Shown: one piece after another, positions 1-8,182 of the stretch
Layout: each line of letters begins with the position of its first letter
How positions within the stretch are numbered: the first letter of the stretch is position 1
From: [Mycobacterium] fortunisiensis
GTDB taxonomy: Bacteria; Actinomycetota; Actinomycetes; Mycobacteriales; Mycobacteriaceae
Length of the DNA: 64,000 bases
Reading direction: 5' to 3'
NCBI RefSeq assembly: GCF_019050325.1
Contig: NZ_VOMB01000016.1
Coordinates: 124,001 to 188,000, forward strand
Notes under the pieces: model-generated
Seen by the model: the letters and a program-made list of their open reading frames with translations, nothing else
Database searches by the model: none
What the model was told of the DNA's origin: nothing
Program-made: the position numbers and the translations under genes

Positions 1-1
1 T

Positions 2-259
2 AAGGACCTGACCTACCGTCCGATCGTCGATGCGCCGACTTGTCCTGTGGTGCTTGCTTTCCCAGAGGGGCCGCAGCCGGAACTGGTCGAGGAGTTCATC
101 GGAATCGTGCGCGGCCGCAAGCCCGGCTCGTCGCGGGGACAGGCCCAGCCGGCACCGAAACGCACGGCACGGGAGAAGACGCTCGCCAAGCAGGCCGCTC
201 GCGCGGCCGCGGGCAAGGTTGCCCGTAAGCCGGGCCGGGCCCAGCGCGGCCGACGCTGA
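2..259 (+). CDS. LysR-type regulator, C-terminal fragment (runs off left edge)
   Basis: An open frame enters from the left edge and ends at the TGA at 257-259, giving 85 visible residues. The first ~45 (TYRPIVDAPTCPVVLAF, then ELVEEFIGIVR) look like the last strand and helix of a LysR substrate-binding domain. The rest is a Lys/Arg/Ala-rich tail (KRTAREKTLAKQAARAAAGK) of low complexity, a kind of extension I recall on some mycobacterial LysR proteins. The DNA-binding domain lies outside the window, so the target and effector cannot be named. The family call is inference from a short piece. Confidence 0.55.
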   Translation, partial: KDLTYRPIVDAPTCPVVLAFPEGPQPELVEEFIGIVRGRKPGSSRGQAQPAPKRTAREKTLAKQAARAAAGKVARKPGRAQRGRR

Positions 260-272
260 CGCAGCCGGTGTT

Positions 273-349
273 TGGTGACGCCGGCGGGACTGGAACCTGC
301 AACGTCCGCCGTGAGAGGGCGGTGAGCTGACCAATTCCTCCACAGGACT
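273..349 (-). tRNA. tRNA-Glu(CTC)-like element, possibly degenerate
   Basis: On the minus strand there is a perfect 5-bp anticodon stem (CCGCC/GGCGG) with the 7-nt loop CTCTCAC, so the anticodon is CTC (bases 313-315). A D-arm with a GG-containing loop, a 5-nt variable loop, a T-arm with loop TTCCAGT and an encoded CCA (273-275) are also present. The T stem has one mismatch. The acceptor arm pairs at only five of seven positions, three of them as wobbles, and the D stem is three pairs. It may be a divergent tRNA-Glu or a decayed copy. Confidence 0.5.
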
Positions 350-585
350 CCGCAGATGCGGCCGCTTATGGGCAAATAGTCCGGTGTTGCGGGCGGATGA
401 TGTGGGGTCTGCCTCCTTCTGTTTGTCGTGGACCTCTGGACGGTTGATACTTACGCGCATAAGCTCGGGGTGGTTTGCGGCATGCACCAATGCGCAGATC
501 GACAGCTTGGGGAGTGGGGCTCCAGCGGTACCCGGCAGAGAATGCGCTCTCCACTCAGGCCGGTCCAACGAAAGGATGTAGGACA
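350..585. other. Intergenic region before the aldehyde dehydrogenase
   Basis: No convincing gene lies here. The aldehyde dehydrogenase frame stays open upstream to an ATG at 475, but those 37 codons do not look like the family N-terminus. I see no clear paired -35/-10 elements. The stretch probably holds the promoter and 5' leader of the dehydrogenase. Confidence 0.4.
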
Positions 586-2040
586 GTGAGTAGCACCATC
601 GACGTCGATGCTGCAGTCGAGGACCGTATCGGCGGCGGAATCATCCCGGTCTTCAACCCGTCCAATGAGGAGCAGATCGCCGAGGTCCCGGATTCGGATC
701 AGGCCGCCGTTGATGCGGCGGTGGCCCGGGCGCGGGAGACCTTCGAATCGGGGGTGTGGCGCAAGCTACCCGCCGCCCATCGTGCCGACGTGCTGTTTCG
801 GGCTGCCGAGATCATCAAGGCGCGTACCGAAGAGCTCGCCGAGATCGAGGCGCGCGACAACGGCATGAATGCGATGGCTGCCCAGCAGATCATCAAGGTC
901 GCCAACGAGATGTTGATCTACTACGCCGGCTGGGTCGGCAAGATTCACGGTGAATCGGCCAATCTGATCTCCGACGGTCTGCTGGGACATTTCGAGGAGT
1001 ACCACACCTTCACCCAGCTGGAACCGGTTGGGGTCGTCGGCCTGATCATCCCGTGGAACGGGCCGTTTTTCGTCGCGATGCTCAAGGTCGCCCCGGCGTT
1101 GGCAGCCGGTTGCAGTGCGGTGCTCAAGCCCGCCGAGGAAACCCCGCTGTCCGCGCTCAAGCTGGAGGAGATCTTCCGCGAGGCGGGGCTGCCCGATGGT
1201 GTCCTCAACGTCATCACCGGTTATGGCGAGACCACCGGTGCGGCGCTGACGGCGCACCCGGATGTCGACAAGATCGCCTTCACCGGATCGACAGAGGTTG
1301 GCCGCTTGATCGTCAAGGCTGCCGCGGGCAACTTGAAACGCCTGACCTTGGAGCTCGGCGGTAAGTCACCGCTGATCATGTTCGACGATGCCAATCTGGA
1401 CAAGGCGATCATGGGTGCGGGTATGGGGCTGCTCGCGGGGTCGGGGCAGAACTGCTCGTGTACCTCGCGGATCTATGTGCAGCGCAAGATCTATGACCAG
1501 GTGGTCGAGGGTCTGGCAGGTTTCGCCAAGATGCTGCCGATGGGCGGTTACGAGGACCCGACCTCGGTGCTGGGGCCGCTGATCAGCCAGAAGCAGCGCA
1601 CCCGGGTGGAGGGCATCGTCAACGACGGGGTGGCCGGTGGTGCCGAGGTGATCACCGGTGGCAAGCCGATGGACCGCAAGGGGTACTTCTACGAGGCCAC
1701 GATCATCACCAACACCACCCCGGACATGCGGCTGATCAAGGAAGAGATTTTCGGACCGGTGGGGTCGGTGATCCCCTTCGACGAAGAGGAAGAGGCGATC
1801 GCGGCGGCCAACGACACCGAGTACGGCCTGGCCGGAGCGATCTGGACCGAGAATCTGAGCCGGGCGCATCGAGTGGCCAATGCCCTTCGCGGCGGCCAGA
1901 TTTGGGTGAACTCCGCGTTGGCGGCCGACCCGTCGATGCCGATCTGCGGTCACAAGCAGTCCGGTTGGGGCGGCGAGCGTGGCAAGAAGGGGCTGGAGGC
2001 CTACTTCAACACCAAATCCGTCTACATCGGCCTGACCTAA
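586..2040 (+). CDS. NAD(P)-dependent aldehyde dehydrogenase
   Basis: A 484-residue aldehyde dehydrogenase that oxidises an aldehyde to the carboxylate; the substrate is not deducible. It has the cofactor motif FTGSTEVGR, the general base Glu256 in TLELGGKSP and the catalytic Cys290 in GSGQNCSCTSR. The length is normal for a soluble tetrameric ALDH. I chose the GTG at 586 because AAAGGATGTAGGA lies just upstream and the protein then starts VSSTIDVDAAVED; the in-frame ATG at 475 would add an unrelated N-terminus. A strong inverted repeat follows the stop, and a nitroreductase gene converges on it. It is not part of the conserved tuberculosis order at this locus, so it is probably accessory. Confidence 0.9.
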   Translation: MSSTIDVDAAVEDRIGGGIIPVFNPSNEEQIAEVPDSDQAAVDAAVARARETFESGVWRKLPAAHRADVLFRAAEIIKARTEELAEIEARDNGMNAMAAQQIIKVANEMLIYYAGWVGKIHGESANLISDGLLGHFEEYHTFTQLEPVGVVGLIIPWNGPFFVAMLKVAPALAAGCSAVLKPAEETPLSALKLEEIFREAGLPDGVLNVITGYGETTGAALTAHPDVDKIAFTGSTEVGRLIVKAAAGNLKRLTLELGGKSPLIMFDDANLDKAIMGAGMGLLAGSGQNCSCTSRIYVQRKIYDQVVEGLAGFAKMLPMGGYEDPTSVLGPLISQKQRTRVEGIVNDGVAGGAEVITGGKPMDRKGYFYEATIITNTTPDMRLIKEEIFGPVGSVIPFDEEEEAIAAANDTEYGLAGAIWTENLSRAHRVANALRGGQIWVNSALAADPSMPICGHKQSGWGGERGKKGLEAYFNTKSVYIGLT

Positions 2041-2060
2041 AGGCCGGCGATTCTCGGGCC

Positions 2061-2092
2061 GAAGCCTCCACGCCGCACGGCGTGGAGGCTTC
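2061..2092. terminator. Bidirectional hairpin between convergent genes
   Basis: A perfect 14-bp inverted repeat (GAAGCCTCCACGCC, loop GCAC, then the complement) begins 20 bp after the dehydrogenase stop. Its right arm runs into the stop codon of the opposing nitroreductase gene. There is no T-run, as is common for mycobacterial terminators. Confidence 0.7.
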
Positions 2093-2771
2093 AGGCGTCG
2101 GGGCCGCCGCGGGGGCGGGCGCCGCGACCGTAGGTGATGTCGGCGCGCTCCGGATCCCACCGGTTGCGGAACACCACATCGGACAGCGGTCGGCGACGGA
2201 CCGGGCCGTGCTTGCCGCGCGGCCAGCCGACCGCGATGTGTCCGGCCAGGACCCACTCGTCGGGGATGCCGATCGATGTGCGCAGGACCTTCTCGCCGTC
2301 GTAGGACGCCCAACTGGTGATGCACGCGCCCAGCCCTTGGGCACGCGCGGCCAGGTAGAAGTTCTGCATCGCCGGATAGATGGACCCACCCTGGAGGAAC
2401 TCCGAGGCGAACTCGGTCTTGAACGCGGTGAACAACACCGAGGTGTATTCGCCGGCGCGATCGTGCAACTCATAGGTGGCTCGGTTGTTGCGTGCCGCAC
2501 GGCTCTCGTCGTCGGCGGCCGGCCGCGTCATCCCGTAGATGTATTCGATTGACTGCAGGGCGATCTGGGCTGCCTCGGCGACCGCGGCGCGCTGTTCGGG
2601 TGCATCCAGCACGATGAAGCGCCACAGCTGGGCGTTGGCCCCATTGGGCGCCCAGGTCGCGGCTTGCAGGCAGCGGTTGAGCGTCTCGTCGTCGACGGGT
2701 TCGTCGGTGAACCGGCGGATCGATCGGGCGGTGGACAGGACTTGCCAGACATCGTCGGTTGGATCGGGCAC
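2091..2771 (-). CDS. Nitroreductase-family FMN oxidoreductase
   Basis: A 226-residue nitroreductase-fold protein. It opens with the FMN-binding region ARSIRRFTDEPVDDETL, followed by ATWAPNGANAQLWRF, the family's conserved Ala-Pro-(Ser/Asn)-Gly-x-Asn motif. The C-terminal half carries GLGACITSWA and IPDEWVLAGHIAVGWP, also typical. Such enzymes reduce nitro, quinone or enone groups with NAD(P)H, and the native substrate is unknown. The start is GTG. The flavoprotein reductase gene lies 58 bp upstream on the same strand, so the two may be co-transcribed. Confidence 0.85.
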   Translation of the reverse strand: MPDPTDDVWQVLSTARSIRRFTDEPVDDETLNRCLQAATWAPNGANAQLWRFIVLDAPEQRAAVAEAAQIALQSIEYIYGMTRPAADDESRAARNNRATYELHDRAGEYTSVLFTAFKTEFASEFLQGGSIYPAMQNFYLAARAQGLGACITSWASYDGEKVLRTSIGIPDEWVLAGHIAVGWPRGKHGPVRRRPLSDVVFRNRWDPERADITYGRGARPRGGPDA

Positions 2772-2829
2772 GTTATTGGTGTACTCATCCAGCCGACGAA
2801 TGTCGAGACCCTCGCCGTTGATCGACGCG

Positions 2830-4008
2830 CTATGTGTGCTGCGGGCTCTGTGCCTTCTTGTACAGCGACTTGAGCAGCAGATCCCGGAACGTGTGGTTGT
2901 CCAACGCCTTCAGGCCCGCACCCGCAACGGCGGGCATCCCCGCGAGCTTGTGGAAGAAGCGACCACGACGGTATTCCCGTCCCCAGGCGGCCTGCATGCG
3001 CTGGCCGTAGTTGGTGAAGTCGTCGGGGCCGCCGTTCTGCAGCGCTGCGATCGCGCATTCCCCTGCGGTGAGGCCGGATTCGAGCGCCTTGGAGATGCCG
3101 GCACCAGACGCCGGCTTACCGGCACCCAGCGAATCCCCGACGAACAGCACGCCCGGACGCCACGGCGGCCAGGCCGTGAAGCCCATCGGCAATCGCCAGG
3201 CCCGCACACTCTTGTTCTTCTTGAGCTCCTCGATCGGCGGCAGCTCCCACTCGGCAGGCAGGGTGCGCAGGAAGTCGCCGAGGAACTGGGTGGCGTTGAT
3301 CGACTGCCAGTTCTTGTAGCTGTTGACGTAACCCAGCCCGATGTTGAAGCGGCCGCCGCCCATCGGGAACACCCAGCCGTAGCCGGGCAGCTGATCGCCC
3401 TGGAACAGCAGCTTGAGATAGATCTCGAAGGTGTTGGAGTCCGGCCGGTTGGCATGCATTTCCGAGCGGATCGCGATGGCCGAGTAGCCGTTGTACTCCG
3501 AGTCGATCTTCAGGGCCCGCTTGATGGGGGAGTAGGCACCGTCGGCCGCGATCACCGCGTCGCCGAATACCTTCTCGCCGCTCTTGAGCGCCACGCCGAC
3601 CACGCGTCCGTTGGCGTCGAACTCGGGCCCGGCCACCTCGGCGCCCTGGCGCACCTCGGCGCCCGCCGACTCGGCGTGCTTGAGCAGCAGGGTGTCCAGC
3701 TCGGTGCGGCTCACGGTGTGGCCGTGATCGGGCATGCCGGGGCGACGCGGGAAGAACAGGTCCCACTCGCTCGGGCTGTACACCGTGACCTTGTCGATCC
3801 GGTGGAACTTGGAAACCTCGTCGGCCAGGCCCATCTTCTGCAGGTAGCTCACCGCGCGGGCGGTCAGTCCGTCACCACACGGCTTGTCGCGGGGGAACTC
3901 CGCCTTGTCCAGGACCAGCACTTTGGCGCCGGTCTGAGCGGCCTGCCATGCCGCGGCCGCCCCGGAAGGGCCGCCACCAGCAATGACCAGGTCATATCGC
4001 TGCGTCAT
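2830..4008 (-). CDS. Geranylgeranyl-reductase-family FAD oxidoreductase
   Basis: A 392-residue flavoprotein with an N-terminal Rossmann motif (LVIAGGGPSGAAAAW), the family signature FPRDKPCGDGLTARAV around residues 43-58, and a second FAD motif (GVLFVGDSLGAGKPASGAGI) near residue 290. The family reduces isoprenoid double bonds. The mycobacterial relative MenJ saturates the menaquinone side chain, and this may be a paralogue acting on menaquinone or another polyprenyl lipid. The start is the ATG at 4006-4008 with GACGAGGCTC upstream; the open frame extends 30 codons further without family similarity. It is transcribed divergently from the TetR gene. Confidence 0.85.
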   Translation of the reverse strand: MTQRYDLVIAGGGPSGAAAAWQAAQTGAKVLVLDKAEFPRDKPCGDGLTARAVSYLQKMGLADEVSKFHRIDKVTVYSPSEWDLFFPRRPGMPDHGHTVSRTELDTLLLKHAESAGAEVRQGAEVAGPEFDANGRVVGVALKSGEKVFGDAVIAADGAYSPIKRALKIDSEYNGYSAIAIRSEMHANRPDSNTFEIYLKLLFQGDQLPGYGWVFPMGGGRFNIGLGYVNSYKNWQSINATQFLGDFLRTLPAEWELPPIEELKKNKSVRAWRLPMGFTAWPPWRPGVLFVGDSLGAGKPASGAGISKALESGLTAGECAIAALQNGGPDDFTNYGQRMQAAWGREYRRGRFFHKLAGMPAVAGAGLKALDNHTFRDLLLKSLYKKAQSPQHT

Positions 4009-4147
4009 GAGCCTCGTCTCATCGGTTGACTGTCGCTGCGATAGTACCGAAGGCACTTGACGCCAGCGTGACGGGCGAACGACCGGGTCAAACGGCAAAA
4101 CCGCGTGTTGCCCGGCGGTCTGGGCAGGTCAGCGCCACCAGGGCAGG

Positions 4148-4153
4148 TACAGT
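4148..4153 (+). promoter_or_regulatory. -10 element of the TetR gene (leaderless type)
   Basis: TACAGT ends 6 nt before the GTG at 4160. If used, transcription would begin at or next to the start codon. Confidence 0.55.
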
Positions 4154-4159
4154 GAGCGA

Positions 4160-4900
4160 GTGCGGCGAGCGTCGAGATCACATTCCAGCGATGGTGCGGG
4201 TGTCAAGGTGGACGCCCGCAGCGAGCGCTGGCGTGAGCACCGCAAGAAGGTGCGCTCCGAAATCGTCGAGGCCTCGTTCCGGGCGATCGACCGGCTCGGC
4301 CCCGAGGTCAGCCTGCGGGAGATCGCCGAAGAGGCCGGCACCGCCAAACCCAAGATCTACCGCCATTTCGCCGACAAGTCGGACCTGTTCCAGGCGATCG
4401 GTGAGCGGCTGCGCGACATGCTGTGGTCGGCCATCTTCCCGGTGATCAACCTCGGCGCCGACCCGGCGCGTGAGGTCATCCGTCGCAGCGTCGAGCAGTA
4501 CGTGCTACTCGTCGACGAGCACCCCAACGTGCTGCGATTCTTGATCCAGGGCCGGTTCGCCGAACAGAGCGAATCGACCATGCGGGCCCTCAACGAGGGC
4601 CGCGGCATCACCCTGGCGATGGCCGACATGTTCTCCAACGAACTGCGCGAGATGGAACTGGACGGGGCCGCGATCGAGCTGGCCGCGTTCGCCACGTTCG
4701 GGGCCTGCGCGTCGGCCACGGACTGGTGGCTGGGCACCGACGAGGACAGCCCGCGCCGCATGCCGGCGCCGGAGTTCGTCAACCACCTGACCACCATCAT
4801 GGTCGGTTCCATCAACGGCACCTGCGAACTGCTCGGCATCTGGATCGACCCGGACCTGCCGCTTCACGAGGGTGTCCAGCGTCGCCAGCACGCCAGCTGA
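4160..4900 (+). CDS. TetR-family regulator (Rv3050c-like)
   Basis: A 246-residue TetR regulator. The helix-turn-helix spans about residues 30-70 (SLREIAEEAGTAKPKIYRHFADKSDLFQAIGERL), followed by an all-helical ligand-binding domain. The length equals my recollection of Rv3050c, the gene between the nrdF2-adjacent monooxygenase and nrdE in H37Rv. The GTG start has no Shine-Dalgarno sequence but follows a -10 element by 6 nt. It lies directly upstream of, and on the same strand as, the monooxygenase gene, whose promoter carries a dyad that could be its operator. The ligand is unknown. Confidence 0.88.
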   Translation: MRRASRSHSSDGAGVKVDARSERWREHRKKVRSEIVEASFRAIDRLGPEVSLREIAEEAGTAKPKIYRHFADKSDLFQAIGERLRDMLWSAIFPVINLGADPAREVIRRSVEQYVLLVDEHPNVLRFLIQGRFAEQSESTMRALNEGRGITLAMADMFSNELREMELDGAAIELAAFATFGACASATDWWLGTDEDSPRRMPAPEFVNHLTTIMVGSINGTCELLGIWIDPDLPLHEGVQRRQHAS

Positions 4901-4908
4901 CCATCTCG

Positions 4909-4941
4909 TTGACAGTCGAGTCCCAGGTCCGCAAACTGGGA
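4909..4941 (+). promoter_or_regulatory. Promoter with overlapping dyad before the monooxygenase
   Basis: TTGACA (4909-4914) is followed after 17 bp by CAAACT (4932-4937), a plausible SigA-type promoter. The inverted repeat TCCCAG (4921-4926) / CTGGGA (4936-4941) overlaps the spacer and the -10, where a repressor would block polymerase. Assigning it to the adjacent TetR protein is inference. Confidence 0.45.
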
Positions 4942-4980
4942 AGTATCCGGTACCGCCGTTCCCAGAAAAGGACCTGAGCT

Positions 4981-6522
4981 ATGACGGCTGGCCAACCCTC
5001 TCCGCAGGGTCAGCAACCAATCCAGACCCGCGCCTTGATCATCGGCAGCGGGTTCTCGGGAATGGGGATGGCGATCGAGCTGCAACGCCGAGGCGTCGAC
5101 TTCCTCATCCTGGAGAAGGCCGACGAGTTCGGCGGCACGTGGCGCGACAACACCTACCCGGGTTGCGCCTGCGACATCCCGTCGCACATGTACTCGTTCT
5201 CCTTCGAGCCGAAGGCGGACTGGAGCCACATGTGGTCGTTCCAGCCCGAGATCCAGGACTACCTGCTGGGCGTCGCGTCGAAATACGGGCTGCGCCGCTA
5301 CACCCGGTTCAACACCCACGTGGACCGCGCGCACTGGGATGACGAGGAACTGCGCTGGCATGTGTTCAGCGATACCGGCCAGGAGTTCATCGCCCAGTTC
5401 CTGGTCTCCGGCGCCGGCGGCTTACACGTGCCGCTGATTCCCGACATCGAGGGGCGCGACGAATTTGCCGGTGCGGCTTTCCATTCCGCGCAGTGGGACC
5501 ACAGCGTCGACCTGACCGGTAAGCGGGTCGCGGTGATCGGCACCGGTGCCAGCGCCATCCAGATCGTGCCCGAGATCGTCAAGGACGTGGCCGAGCTGCA
5601 CCTGTACCAGCGCACCCCACCGTGGGTGATGCCGCGGGTGAATAACAAGTTCCCGCAATGGATGCGGCGCGCATTCAGCTATGTACCCGGCACCCGCGCA
5701 GCGATGCGCGCCGCCATCTACTGGATCCACGAGGGCGTGGGCTTCGCCATGACGCAGCAGCCGCGGCTGCTCAAGATCGGTGAGGCGATGGGCCGCTACA
5801 ACATTAACCGCAGCATCAAAGATCCCGAGCTGCGTCGCAAGCTCACCCCGAACTACCGGGCGGGGTGTAAGCGAATCCTCAACTCCGACACCTACTACCG
5901 CGGGATCGCCAATCTCAAGACCCAGGTGATCACCGAGTCCATCACCCGGATGACGCCGACCGGCATCGTCACCGCCGACGGCGTCGAGCATCCGGCGGAC
6001 GTCGTGGTGTTCGCCACCGGATTCCACGTCACCGACTCCTACACCTACGTCGACATCAAGGGCGCCGGCGGCGAGGACCTGGTGGACCGCTGGAACCGCG
6101 AGGGGATGGCCGCCCACCGCGGCATCGCTGTGTCCGGCATGCCCAATCTGTTCTTCCTGCTCGGGCCGAACACCGCACTCGGACACAACTCGGTGGTGTT
6201 CATGATCGAACAGCAGATCCGCTATGTCGGCCAGGCCATCGCGGCCGTCGACAAGGCCGGCGCTGCCGCACTGTCGCCCACCCCGCGGGCCCAGACGGAG
6301 TACAACAGCGAGCTGCAACACGATCTGGCCCACACGGTGTTCAACACCGGCGGTTGCCGGAGCTGGTACATGGACGCCCATGGCGTCAACCGCACCCTAT
6401 GGAGCGGCATGACCTGGCAGTACTGGCTGGCGACGCGCAAGTTGGACCCCGACGAGTTCGAGTTCCTGCATGCCGGTCGCGACACGAAAACACTAGATAC
6501 TGCGGTCCCCGCTGAGGCTTAG
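4981..6522 (+). CDS. Baeyer-Villiger-type flavin monooxygenase (Rv3049c-like)
   Basis: A 513-residue FAD/NADPH monooxygenase. It has an FAD Rossmann motif (IIGSGFSGMGMA, about residues 20-31), the Baeyer-Villiger fingerprint FxGxxxHxxxWD as FAGAAFHSAQWD, a second dinucleotide motif (VAVIGTGASAIQI), and late family residues (VVVFATGFHVTD, LLGPNTALGHNS). Such enzymes insert oxygen into ketones or oxidise heteroatoms; in mycobacteria the group includes EthA and MymA, which activate thioamide prodrugs. The natural substrate is unknown. AAAAGGACCTGAGCT provides a Shine-Dalgarno sequence. Position between the TetR gene and nrdF2 matches Rv3049c. Confidence 0.9.
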   Translation: MTAGQPSPQGQQPIQTRALIIGSGFSGMGMAIELQRRGVDFLILEKADEFGGTWRDNTYPGCACDIPSHMYSFSFEPKADWSHMWSFQPEIQDYLLGVASKYGLRRYTRFNTHVDRAHWDDEELRWHVFSDTGQEFIAQFLVSGAGGLHVPLIPDIEGRDEFAGAAFHSAQWDHSVDLTGKRVAVIGTGASAIQIVPEIVKDVAELHLYQRTPPWVMPRVNNKFPQWMRRAFSYVPGTRAAMRAAIYWIHEGVGFAMTQQPRLLKIGEAMGRYNINRSIKDPELRRKLTPNYRAGCKRILNSDTYYRGIANLKTQVITESITRMTPTGIVTADGVEHPADVVVFATGFHVTDSYTYVDIKGAGGEDLVDRWNREGMAAHRGIAVSGMPNLFFLLGPNTALGHNSVVFMIEQQIRYVGQAIAAVDKAGAAALSPTPRAQTEYNSELQHDLAHTVFNTGGCRSWYMDAHGVNRTLWSGMTWQYWLATRKLDPDEFEFLHAGRDTKTLDTAVPAEA

Positions 6523-6537
6523 CCCCAGGGGTAGTGT
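6490..6537 (+). promoter_or_regulatory. Possible pair of NrdR boxes before nrdF2
   Basis: ACACTAGATACTGCGG (6490-6505) matches the left half of the NrdR box, and a 16-mer ending TAGTGT (6522-6537) matches the right half. The centres are 32 bp apart, three helical turns, the spacing I recall for NrdR box pairs. Each box is good in only one half, so this is tentative. The first box lies inside the end of the monooxygenase gene. Confidence 0.3.
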
Positions 6538-6573
6538 CTTGGGTACTGTCCGGCAAACACAACGACCTGGTGA

Positions 6574-7560
<987 letters not shown>

Positions 7561-8103
7561 TCAGTTGACGTAGGGATTGTGCCCCTCGCCGGTGTTGAGC
7601 AGCAGCGGATTGTTCGGATCGAGGATGTAGCTGTTCCCGGGGCTCAGGACGAACCCTGCCCCGTCAAAAGAGTTGCTGCACATCGTCACTGTGCCGTCGG
7701 TCCCACACGTCACGTTGCGGAAGCTGATCCGTGATCCCGGCGGCAACCGGTTGGGCAATCCGTCGAAGGCGGCCAGCTGCCGGTTGTCGGCGGCGAACGT
7801 GGGCGGCCCCTGCTGCGCGCCCGTGACCGTGTTGGCCCCGTCTGGCGCTGCCGGTAGCGGGCCATTGCAGCCGTAATTCCCCGACCCACGGCTGATGGCG
7901 CAGGCGATGTCGCCCGGTGCCGCGAATGCGTAGAACTCGCCGCCTCGCATCGCGAAGTCAGACGGCTTCACCGGCGTGAGCGCGTTGAGGTCGAGCGGCG
8001 GCGGTGGAGGCGGTGGTGGCGGGTCGCCGGCAGCCATACCGGGGACACCGAGGCCGGCGGTCACCGCCACACTCATCAGGGCCACCAGCATTCTCATCCG
8101 CAT
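7561..8103 (-). CDS. Secreted proline-tract protein of unknown function
   Basis: A 180-residue protein with an N-terminal signal peptide (MRMRMLVALMSVAVTAGLG, cleavage probably after MAAG or nearby), then a run of nine prolines, then a globular part with three or four cysteines in likely disulphide positions (DIACAISRG, NYGCNGP, VTCGTDGTVTMCSNSF) and a conserved-looking end (GAGFVLSPGNSYI). It resembles a set of small secreted mycobacterial proteins I cannot name. Its stop abuts the nrdF2 stop with no base between, so the genes are tail to tail. Internal ATG codons at 8097 and 8091 are alternative starts. Function unknown. Confidence 0.75.
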   Translation of the reverse strand: MRMRMLVALMSVAVTAGLGVPGMAAGDPPPPPPPPPLDLNALTPVKPSDFAMRGGEFYAFAAPGDIACAISRGSGNYGCNGPLPAAPDGANTVTGAQQGPPTFAADNRQLAAFDGLPNRLPPGSRISFRNVTCGTDGTVTMCSNSFDGAGFVLSPGNSYILDPNNPLLLNTGEGHNPYVN

Positions 8104-8182
8104 CCGTTCACCTTATGAGGTGACTTCAGTGGCGCGCATCCTTCAGCGAGTTGACAGCTGCCGCTGATAGGAAAAGGTGCCT

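Noticed and set aside
475..585. Longer N-terminus of the aldehyde dehydrogenase from ATG 475
   Set aside because: The added 37 residues do not resemble the family, and a Shine-Dalgarno sequence precedes the GTG at 586.
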